Part shown: positions 23,301 through 34,329 of the stretch, piece after piece
How positions within the stretch are numbered: the stretch's first letter is position 1
Layout of the letters: each line of letters starts with the position of its first letter
Assembly (NCBI GenBank): GCA_019426215.1
Contig: CM033396.1
Span: forward strand, 35,020,503 to 35,084,502
Reading direction: 5' to 3'
From: Buddleja alternifolia
Taxonomy: Eukaryota > Streptophyta > Magnoliopsida > Lamiales > Scrophulariaceae
DNA: 64,000 nt
Position numbers and translations under genes: made by a program
The notes under the pieces: generated by a model
What the model saw: the letters and a program-made list of their open reading frames with translations, nothing else
The model's database searches: none
What the model was told of the DNA's origin: nothing

Positions 23301-23678
23301 AAGGTTAGTGTAATTTTATATTTTCAAGAGATTATTCATATAAAAGTTATTGTTCTAATACAATTTTGATTTCAATTTTATAGTGCCCCATACAGTTAAA
23401 CGACAAAGATTGTGGCTTCTTCATTATAAAATTCATGAAGGATATTATTAGCCATGGAGAATCTACAATCCCACCAACGGTATGCATAATCCTAATTAAT
23501 ACTCATCATCAAATTATAATTTCCTTTTTTAAGTTATTAAACCTTTGTTGGGTTTTCAATCTCTATCTTGCAGTACTTTCCTGATTGTCAATACGTCACT
23601 TACTCTATAGAGCAACTTGATGAAGTACGTTGCGAATTGGCACAATACATTTTTCAATGCGCTTTTGGTATGGTGTAA
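20385..23678 (+). pseudogene. CACTA second gene: plant transposon protein with Ulp1-like protease domain
   Basis: Multi-exon, broken gene. After MDSGGASNKRV at 20385 the frame is lost. Resuming at about 20460, PVNWNKNGQPIDPN and VSITISDWRHLSGATKSAIW match the conserved N-terminal region of plant En/Spm 'Ptta' proteins. Exons near 20750-20950, 21060-21360, 21470-21800, 21900-22165 and 22270-22610 follow, with a stop after AKGQMYN near 21975. The C-terminal part has the C48 (Ulp1) protease core: HWVLVVIDP (about 22985), YYLNSLHGD (about 23030) and KDCGFFIIKFM (about 23410). The expected catalytic Asp of the YLDSL motif reads Asn. The product ends around FQCAFGMV at 23675. Confidence 0.8.
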
Positions 23679-24252
23679 GTTGCAAATTGTTGTAAATTTT
23701 TATTTGATTTTTTGTATTTAATTGGTTGATTGTAAACTCGTTATCATTTGTTGGAAATTATACATAAAATTTGATTTGTTGTTAGGAGGAAAGAATTGGT
23801 TTTTGTTTAGTCTGTGGAATTTTGAGCTTGTGGGAAGCTGGTTACCATAAATTTTGTACAGTGCAACTAGGAAAATAATTAAAAAAAATTAAATAAATAC
23901 ACCTATTGTAGTTGTTATTCATATAACCTCTATAATAGATTGTCCAAAAAAAATTAAATAAATACACCTATTATAGCGGTTTTTTACGTAACCGCTATAA
24001 TTGATCCCTTAACCGCTGTAATGAGCATAAACCAATTACAGCGGTACTTATTATAGCGGTTAAAATCGCTGTAATTGGTAAAAAAAATCATTGTATTAGG
24101 TCATTTCTATAGTAGTGTGTGTGTGTGTGTAACAATTCGAATCGAATTGCACCCCCTGAGGGAATGTGTTTGTAATTATCAATTAGTGAGGGGAGGTTTG
24201 AGTAATTACCCCATTATTGAGGGGGTCTGAGTGTAATTTTCTCAATTTTAAA

Positions 24253-25915
24253 TCAAGAAGAGAAGGAAAGCATCAATCCTCAGGCAAATTGGCAAATTTA
24301 GGATTTTTGAACCACTTTGGAAGAAACGGAATTGCATAATTTAGGTTATATTGGAGATAAGTATACTTGGTCTAATCGTAACGAGGCACGTCATATGGTG
24401 TGTATGCACTTGGATAGAGCATGTGGTAATGCTATATGGGATGATAAGTTTCCTAGAACTCAAGTCCGACACCTCGAGACGGCGACTTCGGATCATAGCC
24501 CTTTACTTATTCAAATCGAGCCCATGGTCCAGCCACTCATTAGGAAAACAAAGCGCTTATTCAGGTTTGAGTCTCTATGGATTAGGTTTTCAGAATGTGA
24601 GAATATCATAAGGAAATCATGGGATCCGTATGCGAGTGAGGAACCGAACTTGCATGCATGGACGAATATACAAAACTACCGTGTGGGTCTTCTTAACTGG
24701 TGTAAGCGTAGTTTCAGGGCTGTGCAGCGATGTATTAAAAATCTGGAGGAGAATTTGGTTTTGTTGTATAAAGGAATGATTACGAGCGAGACTAAGGCAA
24801 AGATTTCAGAAGTTAAATCGGAGTTAGACGAGTTAGGTGCACAAGAGGAAACAGGGTTGCAGTAGAGGAGTACGGCTCATTAGATGTGTGAAGGTCACAT
24901 AAATTCTAAGGTATTTCATGCGTGTGTATTGGAGCGGAGACGATGTAATGAAGTCACTAAGCTACGTAATGAGTCAGGGGAGGTTTGTGATGTGGAAAAG
25001 GACATTCACGGGATAGTGCAGCGTTATTTTACTCAAATGTTATCCTCTATCCAGCCCGATATAGAGTTACTTGAGGATGTAATTAGCGTCATTCAGCCTA
25101 AGGTTACTCCTGAAATGAACAAATCGATTCGTAATGCATATACGACAGAGGAGGTGGCCAAATCCTTATCTCAAATGCACCCTTTTAAATCTCCGGGGCC
25201 AGACGGTATATCTCCTATTTTTCTCCAAGGTTTCTGGCATATTGTTGGTTCCGATATCACTCGATGTCTTATATTTTCTGAACCAAAAATGGTTTTTGTC
25301 AAAAATGAATTTTACTCACATTGTCTTAATACCTAAAACTGATAATCCTGAGCTAATCACTCAATTTTGTCTAATAAGTCTATGCAATGTGATTTATAAG
25401 CTCGCATCTAAAACTATTAGGAACAGGCTGAAACCCCACCTCCCCTCTATAATCTCTGAATCTCAATCAGCTTTTATCCCCGACAATATTCTTGTTGTGT
25501 TTGGGATTAACCATTTTCTGAAGGACAAAACGTGGGGTCAAGAGTAAAATATTGTGCTTAAGCTGGATATGAGCAAAGCCTACGACCGAGTCAAATGGAT
25601 TTTCTTGGAGAAGGTGTTGGTAAGATTAGGTTTTGATCATGACTGTGTGGATTTAATTATGATGTGTGTCAATTCAGTTTCCTATTCTTTTTTATTAAAT
25701 GGTGCTCAGTTTGGCCATGTTATTCCCTAGAGAGGGCTCCGACAAGGAGATCCTCTCTTGCCTTATCTTTCTTTTTTCGTGGCAAAGGTTTTTAGTTGTT
25801 TGATACAGCAGGCTGAAAGATATAGGCAAATTCGAGGGGTATCTATAGCTCGCCATGCACCGCGGGTTTCACACTTACTTTTTGCGGACGATACTATTAT
25901 ATATTCTATAGCGAC
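24253..25915 (+). pseudogene. LINE ORF2, end of endonuclease and reverse transcriptase
   Basis: The frame resumes exactly where 15081 stopped. Endonuclease motifs LHNLGYIGDKYTWSN (about 24330) and TSDHSPLL (about 24484) are followed by RT: HPFKSPGPDGIS (25180), PKTDNPELITQF, SQSAFIPDN, LDMSKAYDRVKW (25564, first catalytic Asp), GLRQGDPL and LLFADDTIIYS, with the catalytic FADD at 25881-25892. Internal stops and frameshifts occur at several points (about 24863, 25334, 25545 and 25728). A hAT-type MITE follows immediately at 25916. Confidence 0.88.
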
Positions 25916-26561
25916 CATGGTTTACTGTCGCGGCGCGATCGCGGCCGTCGCGGCCGCGTCGGAACGGGAACGGCCATCCCCGTTCCATCGTTCCAGGCTA
26001 ATGCGGGGATAGTTGTGGGGCGGATGGGGAGCGGCAATATCGCGGCCGGATCGGTGATATCGCGGCCGTCGCGCCGATATCGCGGTGGTCGCACCGATTC
26101 CTTGGGCGGAGCGGCTGGAACGGGAGTTGCATAAAGCAGGGAACAAAAAATATATTATTGCTAATAAGTTTTTTAAATGACTTAGTTTGTCTTGTAATTA
26201 TATGTTAATTTTTCCTTTGTTTCATCCTTGAACCTTGAATATAATCACTTTTGTGATTTCCATAATAATACTTTACATGTGGAAATCTTTTATTAACTTC
26301 TTGTTTTAATATATACTTAAGTTCAAGTTTCAAAAGTAACATAACATACTATTAAAATTTAAAAATGTTAGCATAATAGACTTTTATGATTATATTCACT
26401 AATTTAAATAGTATAATAGTTGTAAAAAAATTCCATTTTTTTACGTAATTTTAGCCAAAAAATTGCGGAATGGCCGCGACCGTTCCGCGACGGTGCAATG
26501 GAACTGGAGTCTGGAACGGTGACCTCCGCGATAGTCACCGCGACCGCGACTGCGAACCATG
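25916..26561. mobile_element. hAT-type MITE with GC-rich ends and 8-bp TSD
   Basis: Ends CATGGTTTACTGTCGC and GCGACTGCGAACCATG are inverted repeats, flanked by a perfect 8-bp repeat, ATAGCGAC (25908-25915 and 26562-26569), the duplication size of hAT elements. About 190 bp at the left and 110 bp at the right are very rich in CGCGGCC-like sequence; the middle is AT-rich. No transposase is encoded. Open frames in the GC-rich end are compositional. Confidence 0.88.
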
Positions 26562-26569
26562 ATAGCGAC

Positions 26570-28450
26570 CGAGGAGGACTTAGTATGTATTTGAAGATTC
26601 TCAAGAAATATGAATTGACGTCATGAATGGTCATAAATTTGGAGAAGTCATCAATTGTTTCCAGCAAAAGTACCCCTAGGGAGATTCATGGTGAGTTGGC
26701 TTCGGTTTTAGGCATCTAGGTAGCTGAAAAATCTGACAAATACTTGGGTCTCCCATCGGTGGTGGGTCAATCGAAGAAATCGATTTTCAACTCGATCAGA
26801 GATAAGGTGAGTGCTAGAATTCAAGGTTGGCATGCGAGGTTTTTGTCGCGAGCTGGGAAAGAAGTCTTACTGAAGGATTGCTGCATGAGATAGAATCTGC
26901 AATGGAGAATTTTTGGTGGGATAATAAGGATTCAAAAAAGATACATTGGGTTGCATGGAATAAGTTGTGCAAAAGTAAAGATGAGGGGGGTCTAGGGTTT
27001 CGGGAACTTAAAGCATTTAATTTGGCTATGTTGGCGAAGCAAGGCTGACACATATTTGAAAATACTCATAGCCTTATTAGTCGTTTGCATCAAGCTCGAT
27101 ATTATCATGATTCTTCCTTTTTTGAGGTAGAACCTGCGCCTGGAGCGTCTTTTACGTGGAAGAGTATTTTAGGGGCTAAAGAGTTGTTGAAAGCAGGAGC
27201 TCGATGGCGCATAGGGTCCACGGAAAATTTTCGGGTTGGGTATTCACAATGGCTCCCTCGAAAATCAGATTTACGTGTTATCATTCCTCCAAACACCATT
27301 CCACTTGATGTGAGGATTAGCCAATTGATAGATCCACAGATGGGGTGGTAGAATGTTAATTTAATTCGCGAGGTTTTCTGGTAGGAGGACGTTTCGGCCA
27401 TTCCATCTATCCCTCTTGGTCACATCAATGCTCCGGATAAAATGGTTTGGAATGGCACGGAATCTGGTCGGTTTGCGGTTAACAGTGCATATCACCTAGC
27501 TCGCCACATGAAAGCAACTTATATTCCTTCGACGTCAGACGAAGTGGGGGTTGTGGGTTACCCGTGGAATTTTCTGTGGCAAGCCAAGGTGCCTCCCAAA
27601 GTCCGTCTATTTGGATGGAAGCAATGTCAAAAAGCCTTACCAATGGTACAAAATCTAAGAGCACGTAGGTTAGTGGTGGATGGAGTGTGTGGCTTGTGTG
27701 GCACGAAAGCGGAAGATATAGAGAACATTATGGTTAAGTGTCCAATAGCGAGACAAGTATGGGCGCTCTCGGGATTGAAGAGACGAGGCCCAGGAGTGGG
27801 TATGGGGTTTGCATAGGAACCTGGCGCGAGAGGATTTCGATTTTGCACTCGTGGTGAGTTGGTTTTTGTGGTATAATCGCAATAAAAGTGCGATGGAGAG
27901 AAGATTCATGGACCCAGAAACCATATTGGTAGTAGCGAGAACGTTTATTCAACAGTTACGGCAGGCGGTTTCATCCCAGCTTCCCCGAGGGCCGTTGTCG
28001 AAACAAATTCAGTGGTTGGCGCCACCATCGGGACGAGTTAAAGTTAATTTCGACGGGGCGACTTTTCTCAATATGGCGGAGATGGGATCAGGAGTTATTG
28101 GACGTGACTCGCATGGGGTGTGCCTGGCTTGGAGCTGAAGACGATTCCCATTTTGTGGAGGAGTAGTACATGCTGAACTTATGGCGGCCATGGGGGCGGT
28201 CGAGCTAGCTATTCGGGAGGAATGGAGAGAAGTGGTTTTTGAGGGTGACAATTTATCGGTTATATCTCGTTTACAATCGTCCGAGGAGGATCTATCTACA
28301 TTGGGAACTCTTACTCAATACATCGTTTCGTTGTTTCAACACTTTTTATTTGTTTCTTTCATTTATGTTTTTCGTTCTTGCAACAATGTTTCTCATTTTT
28401 AAGCCCAAGCAGCGGAGGTGGGACAGAAGCATGTTCCTGAGCTGCCCCCT
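26570..28450 (+). pseudogene. LINE ORF2, post-RT, zf-RVT and RNase H part
   Basis: Immediately downstream of the MITE, the frame carries YLKILKKYE, KYLGLPSVVGQSKK and [13 protein letters not shown] (about 26845). A short deletion precedes [14 protein letters not shown] (26875). The zf-RVT region runs from FAVNSAYHLARHMK (27472) to WQAKVPPKVRLFGWK and GLCGTKAEDIENIMVKCP (about 27690-27740). The RNase H domain has VKVNFDGATFLNMAEMGSG (28040), HAELMAAMGAVELA (28170) and EVVFEGDNLSVI (about 28230). Stops lie near 27046, 27350, 27814 and 28136. Confidence 0.86.
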
Positions 28451-28517
28451 CTTGCTGAGGAGGCTTTCTAGTCGGATCTTGCGTTTTTGTGTTCTTCATA
28501 TAGTTATCATTTCTCTT

Positions 28518-28535
28518 CAAAAAAAAAAAAAAAAA
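28518..28535 (+). other. LINE 3' A-tail
   Basis: A run of about 17 A residues follows the last ORF2 codons, marking the 3' end of the LINE insertion. Confidence 0.75.
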
Positions 28536-29520
28536 TAGTAAGCCAAAAGTTTGAAAATAGTTTCAAACCAATGTTAAACATGCCAATTGCTTCTGTTCTT
28601 CTCTTCCACCAAATGAATTTCTTTACTCTTCGAAATCCAATATAAGATTTTGGGATGGACAATATGCATCTAAACCATTTTTTCTTTGTAATTTAGTGTT
28701 CTATGTAATTTAACAATTTGGTCTTTGATTTTTTTACTCATGTTTTCCTTTCCTTTCCTTTTCTTTGATGCAGCTCAGAATCTAGAAATCCATGATGGTA
28801 AGTTGAAAGCAGGTAATTTTAATTATATCAATACTTAAAAAGTCCTAGTATTCGCTCCTCAATTGTTACATTGTGATTTTTCTTTCTTGGTCCTTTGAAG
28901 ACTGCTAGATGTTCATAAAACATTGTAGAACATTGATGGAGCATTTTGTTACATAAACAGTTTTCTTCATCTAAAACTCATTGGTGTTGCATAAATTGTG
29001 TGAAGAAATTGTAGTACATGTTGGAATTTTTTCACGAACTTAGGATTTAGTTGTTAATGTTTTGTGTTTCTTTATGTATTTTGAGTTTGATTTTTCTCTT
29101 TTGCTATTCAGTGGTTCTATATTTTTGGAGCAAATAACAGAAATTAGAGAAAAGTATTTGGCTACGAGTAATCCAAAAGAACTTGATTCATATGGTTCGT
29201 TATCATTTTCTATAATTTAATTCAAAGTTTTTTCTCTTAGTTAAGATTTTAATCTACGAACTTTCATATATTAGTCTTAATTTATTATACTTATTCTTTC
29301 TTAGAATTTTCATCAATTTTTCGTGATCATTTTTGAAGTGCTGTTACTGTTTTTACTTAACTTTGTAGATTGCCTAAATTTAATAAAATCAAAGATCGAA
29401 ATCATCCAAGTAATAGCACTTTAAATTCAATCGTACTATAAGTAATTATTATATATTTCTTCTATTGAATATGGATAAATATAGTTATAAATATTTATCT
29501 ACAATAGTTATGTTTTAAAA
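28536..29520. other. AT-rich spacer, no gene
   Basis: No open frame with recognisable similarity and no clear repeat ends. It leads into the 425-bp tandem duplication. Confidence 0.5.
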
Positions 29521-29522
29521 TC

Positions 29523-30370
29523 TAAGATAAGACAGTAATCAACATAATTAATTTTATTTATATCTTATAAATGATAGTTGCCAATTTCACCAAGCATGCA
29601 TTATATTTTTAAAAATAAATAAATATAATTAGTACTCATATAAAAAGATTTTTCGATGATAACCAACAAAGTTGAGTCAAATATCATTTAGTCTTTATAT
29701 AATTGATGTCCCGGCACGGGGCTACAACTAGTTATACGTTTAAATTGCATCTGCAAATGAGTCAAACTGTATTAAACATAATTAACATATGCAAACCGCC
29801 AACCAAGCCATTAAAAATTTGAACTCGACTATGTACTAACTTACACCACTTGATTTGAAAGTATAAGAGAAAATTATTAAAAAAATCTTTAAAATAAACT
29901 TTTATACCCAAAAAATCCATGATAATATTTTTCAATTAAAATAATCTAAGATAAGACAATGATCAACATAATTAATTTTATTTATATCCATTAATGATAG
30001 TTGTCAATTTTACCAATCATGCATTATATTTTTAAAATTAAATAAATATAATTTAATACTCATATAAAAGGATTTTTTGATGATAACCAACAAAGTTGAG
30101 TCAAATATCATTTAGTATTTATATAATTGGTATCCCGTGCCAACGCATGGGGCTACAACTAGTGCTACATTTAAATTGCATCTGCAAATGAGTCAAACTT
30201 TATTAAACATAATTAACATATCCAAACCGCTAACCAAGCCATTAAAAAATTGAACTCGACTATGTACTAACTTACACAGCTTGATTTGAAAATATAAGAG
30301 AAAATTACTAAAAAAATTTTAAAATAAAATTTTATATCCAAACAATCCATGATAATATTTTTCAATTAAA
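29523..30370. repeat. 425-bp tandem duplication with Helitron-like 3' ends
   Basis: Two copies begin TAAGATAAGACA at 29523 and 29948 and stay about 90% alike by eye through AATCCATGATAATATTTTTC. Each contains a Helitron-type 3' terminus: a short CG-rich hairpin, then CTACAACTAG followed by T (ends 29731 and 30162). The hairpin is CCCGTGCCAACGCATGGGG in the second copy and shortened in the first. Because sequence beyond CTAG is duplicated too, the duplication happened after Helitron insertion. Confidence 0.7.
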
Positions 30371-30815
30371 AAAAACCATTACAAGAAATCCAACATTTAA
30401 GGTTAATTAATTTATTGACTTAATTGCCCTTAATTGATTAAAAAATAATCAATTATAATTTTATATAAAAATTTATTTATTTAAAATTTTATAATGATAA
30501 TTGATACTAATTATGATTTCAATTTTGAAAAATATATTTATAGATAGTTACCATATTAAAATAAAAAATTATTTATATAAAAGTATTTAAAAAAATTAAT
30601 ATGAAAAAATAAAATCTGTATAATACTATTTATCATTTTGAAGGAACTAAAACGAAAAGATTACAATAAAAGTTCAATTGATCAATTATTAACTTAAGAA
30701 ATAAAGGATATTTGAATTAGTCAAAAAGTTGTTAATCCTAACGTTTAGAGTTTTTGAAATGAAAAGTATGTAAAATGGATTTGAGATAGAAAGATATTTC
30801 TATTAATATTTTGAA
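30371..30815. other. AT-rich spacer, no gene
   Basis: More than 80% A+T by eye, with no recognisable coding or repeat structure. Confidence 0.5.
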
Positions 30816-30824
30816 TATAAAATT

Positions 30825-31672
30825 GGGATTATTACACTAACTACCCATCTTATTTAGTGTAATTACAGTCCGCTTATTTTGAGCACACAACAAATAACCC
30901 CCCTTTTATAATAAAATTTTTCAATCGCCCCCTTTAGTAGATAACTAATGGAATTTGTTGACATCATCAAAATATATATTCTAAATTTTCTACTTTGCCC
31001 TTGAGGGGGTGAAAGTAATTTGTAACTTTCTGTTTAGTGTTAAATAAATGGTTTTGTTAAAAAAATGTTAACATCTTGATAATGAAGTGCAAATTTAGAT
31101 TTATGCCAATTTGAATATTTTTAAAAAAATAAAAACAAATACCGAGATTCAATTTATTTTAGGAACAATATCATAATTCAATACAGATAAATCTAAATTA
31201 ATAAGTTGCCAAAAAATATCAAACCAATTAGTAAATTAAAATAAGTTGAAAGAAAACAAACATATGTATAAGGTTATAATAATAAAAAAATAAAAATAAA
31301 TGTATATTATGAAAAAAATATAAAAAGGGAAAAAAAGTAACGAAAGTCCTACGTAGGGGGTTGAATGTAAGGTTTTATTATAAAAGGAGGTGTCTATTAT
31401 ATCTATCCAATAAAGAGGACTATATTATAATTATACAAAATAAGAGGGTGCTAATGTAATTAACCCTTCTTAATTATTTTTTTACTTTTTTTTTAAAATC
31501 AGGGGTAAGATTGACATTTTATACTTTCCGTTACACTTGACTAATGATCATTCGTTAGATGGGGGTTCAATGTAAGGTTTTATTATAGATGAGAGTGTTT
31601 GTTATGTGTCAACAATAAGTGGATTGAACTGTAATTATACTAAATAAGAGGGGTAATAAGTGTAATTAACCC
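30825..31672. mobile_element. Mutator-like MITE with near-perfect 9-bp TSD
   Basis: The left end GGGATTATTACACTAACTACC and inverted right end GGGTTAATTACACTTATTACC share about 70 bp, including CTTATTTAGT(G/A)TAATTACAGT. The flanks TATAAAATT (30816-30824) and TATAAAAAT (31673-31681) differ at one position of nine. A second right-end-like stretch, GCTAATGTAATTAACCC, ends near 31467, so the element may be composite or carry a duplicated terminus. Confidence 0.75.
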
Positions 31673-32040
31673 TATAAAAATAATATTTTTTAGGTAGGTG
31701 GGTGGGGGGTGGGGGGGGGGGTGTGGTGGTTTGGAGTAATTTGGGGTTATGTTTTGTTCGAACCCGACCATATATGTACACCCCTACATTGGGCCGCTTA
31801 GAATTTATAGATCGGATGATTTCAGATTATTAAACTTCTTTCACTGAGTGGGCTTCAAAAGTGATTAGAATAGTTGGCCATAATTTATGATGGTTTCTCT
31901 ACTTTTTTTTTTTTTTTTTTTAAAGAAGTAATGTGAGGGGCAAAAGGGCATTTGTTTGAACCCATTGAAGAGTATTTGTTAGGCCCAAATTAAAATACGC
32001 AAAATCCTGATTCATTTTTATTTCAAATTCTAGACGAAGG
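31673..32040. other. Spacer with G-rich and poly-T tracts
   Basis: A G-rich tract (about 31693-31733, with a run of ten or more G) and a run of about 20 T (31902-31921). No gene is seen. Confidence 0.6.
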
Positions 32041-32044
32041 GGTA

Positions 32045-32220
32045 TATCTGATCCGACAAATTCGGGCCGATAATTTTTTAGTCATGGGTCACATAGCTAG
32101 ACTCTATAAAACTCCAAATAAGGAGAGAAAAGTTGCAACTTGTGACAGTCTGGAATTGAACTCAAGACCTCCCACATAAAAGTGGAAATTGATACCACTA
32201 GATTAACAATTGTTCTAGAA
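32045..32220 (-). mobile_element. tRNA-derived SINE
   Basis: On the minus strand an A-box-like TCTAGTGGTATCAA and B-box-like GAGTTCAATTCC are followed by GACTGTCACAAGTTGCAAC and a body ending near GGATCAGATATACC. A diverged relative lies at 40745-40935, also minus, sharing CTGTCACAA, TAGAGT and GGATCAGATAT in order. Two dispersed copies with pol III boxes support a SINE family. Confidence 0.6.
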
Positions 32221-32282
32221 TATTTTCCGTTTTAATTTATATGGGGTTTCTATGGAAAAACCTATGGTAGACCATTCCTGAT

Positions 32283-32347
32283 GTCTATCTCTCTCACAGT
32301 GTATTATGTGTGGTGCGCCCACATACAATTATGTGAAAGAGATAGAC
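32283..32347. repeat. Short hairpin related to 8345-8470
   Basis: Arms GTCTATCTCTCTCACA and TGTGAAAGAGATAGAC pair almost fully across a loop of about 33 bases. Similarity to the hairpin near 8377-8445 suggests a dispersed MITE-like family. Confidence 0.55.
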
Positions 32348-34243
32348 AAAGAATGCACACTCGAACCATTGAATTTGATCTGACATAAAATTATCCGAAA
32401 TTTCTATGTATATTATATGCTGGTGAATACATATCGGGTGGCTAGATATATGATATATGTTCATATATTTCTCTTTATATTGATTGTTTACAAAATCATG
32501 GGATACTAGCTAGTTATGCAACAGTCACCTACCATGTGTATATTCACTAGGTTATAGACCAGTTTCTATATGTGGATGAGTTGTAATAAGCCAACTTCTG
32601 TAGTTTTGGCTCATTTTGGTGGAAAATGCTTACCTGAATAGGTTTTTGAACATCAAATGATCTGAATGACATCACATTAATAGACATAGTTACTATGTTA
32701 ATAGCATCATTCGAGTCATTTGATATAAGCAAAACCCCAGTGCATATAAGAACTTTATTTTTACCCATTTGGTTCAACTAAAATTCTCCATGATATGTAT
32801 GTGAGCAATTATGTACATACTAAATCAACCAGCAATTCGACTGAGGATAAGATGAAAAAGAAAACATTTTTGTACATAAGAGCTTTACTATCATTGCAAT
32901 AAGATATGACGAATAAGGTGATTTCTAGTTCAGTTTGATAGAATTCCAATTAATTACATGGAAGTATATGTTTTTGCCTTATGATTGTGCACTCTATAAA
33001 ATATAAACTCATCGCATAACAATTATAAATCAACTTTTTTGTCTTTGTTTTGAGTTCAGTTAATTGGGACAAAAAATTCCGAAAACTTTGGTAAATTGGT
33101 ACAAGAAAATGGTCACACCTTATGAAATATTGATTTCTAGAAACTTTTAGTTTATAAAGATGGCAAAAGTATCTACAACTGAGACAATTTTAGCCAGAGA
33201 CAAATTTAAGTAAATTCAAGTGAATTGAGAAACGAGTTACACTTACCATAATCATGATTAGGTGTACTTCAATGAAAATGACTAATAATAATACAAAAAT
33301 TTTGGTACTTGTGAATTGTGATGTAAATCAATTAAGTATGTGTAACCAGATAAGTTCTGAACTAAATTTCTAATGGAGGTAACTATTTCAGAATGATATA
33401 ATATATATCTCCCATTCTAATCTCATCGCAATTAGCTAGGAAATATACTCAATAGTATCCTAAAATAATTATGTCTTCACTTTATTTAAATTATTGGCCA
33501 ATGTATGGAACTTCAACTAACTAGTTCATAGCCAAATCTTGACCTATATATGACACTGGAGAAATCATGAAATTATCAAGATTTTTTTTAGCTATGAGCA
33601 TCTCATCTCATACAACACATGGAAGAAAAAGAAAATAGAGAAAGAAGTCGTCCCATTTGAGTCTTTAATTATGTGGGAAAGATAGTGATGGAAAATGCCC
33701 ACATCTTTTTCAATAGTTCAATATGTTCCATAAAAACACTGATTACACAAAGATATATATACAGACAAAGAAATCTCAAGTATGATTCCAAATTATTGAA
33801 AAATCCAAAGTATTGGTGATGGACACCTGCATTTATTATGCCCAATTATTATCCATTTTGTGTAAGAATAGTTTGATGTTCAATATGATATATGCATATC
33901 CACTTTAGAAGCAGTATTGGACATGGGGTAAATCTGTCTGATTAACGGAACCGTTAATTTTTGACGGAAATTGGTCGTCTGGCCGAGATTTTTTACGATT
34001 TATGAGATATAATTTGATATTTTTTTATAAAATGCGGCACCAATAATGTACTTGATAGTACATTTATGGGACGAAAAATGTAATTAACCCAACAAGGGAA
34101 TGTTGTAGAAATGAAAATGCAATTTTAGGAGGATGATAAAATTAATTTTGTAATTTATGATACTAACAATTTAAGGATAAATTAATCACCGCAAACAAAA
34201 AAACTAGCTGGAAAAGGGCATGTTTCAGTTATATAATATATAA
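32348..34243. other. AT-rich intergenic, no gene
   Basis: No recognisable coding sequence; the longest frame (32547-32777, minus) matches nothing I know. Around 33940-34100 a stretch with GTTAATTTTTGACGG and ending AATGTAATTAACCC resembles the end of a Mutator-like MITE, but no matching arm was found. Confidence 0.5.
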
Positions 34244-34298
34244 CTAGATATAACCCCGTGCCAAGGCACGGGATACTGAATATGTACAAAAATATTTA

Positions 34299-34329
<31 letters not shown>

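Larger units (their letters stand above)
15201..24117 (+). mobile_element. CACTA (En/Spm) transposon B, full length but defective
   Basis: Termini CACTACTACA at 15201 and AGTAGTG ending at 24117 are flanked by a 3-bp TSD, TGT (15198-15200 and 24118-24120), as expected for CACTA elements. Subterminal palindromic AACCGCTGTAATA-type repeats fill 15220-15480 and 23985-24080. It carries two broken genes in order: TNP2-like transposase (17588-19516) and a multi-exon protein with a C-terminal Ulp1-like protease domain (20385-23678). Its 8917-bp length suits autonomous relatives, but stops in both genes indicate that it could move only if helped from elsewhere. Confidence 0.93.
15082..24243. mobile_element. 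Mutator-like MITE interrupted by CACTA-B
   Basis: Left arm 15082-15200 begins GGGAAAATTACACTCG. Right arm 24118-24243 ends CTGAGTGTAATTTTCTC. Inverted, they match over about 100 bp, sharing CCCCCTCAATAATGGG and CCTCACTAATTGATAA. A perfect 9-bp TSD, AATTTTAAA (15073-15081 and 24244-24252), falls inside the LINE endonuclease frame. Without the 8.9-kb CACTA insert the MITE would be only about 240 bp. It encodes nothing. Confidence 0.9.
14290..28535 (+). mobile_element. L1-type LINE, split by nested insertions
   Basis: The pieces 14290-15081, 24253-25915 and 26570-28535 form one non-LTR retrotransposon in order: tail of ORF1 (LVPIDNDDQAPPG near 14610), endonuclease, reverse transcriptase, zf-RVT, RNase H, then a 3' A-tail at 28518-28535. 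Removing 15082-24243 plus one AATTTTAAA copy, and 25916-26561 plus one ATAGCGAC copy, rejoins coding sequence exactly. Many stops and frameshifts show it is dead. The 5' border is approximate (probably 5' truncated), and no LINE target-site duplication was found. Confidence 0.88.

Noticed and set aside
15082..24243. Reading the whole 9.2-kb insert as one autonomous Mutator element
   Set aside because: The CACTA ends with their own TGT duplication show two separate insertions; the outer element alone is about 240 bp.
25906..26146. Arg/Pro-rich open frames near 25906-26146
   Set aside because: They arise from the CG-rich terminus of the hAT MITE and have no independent support.
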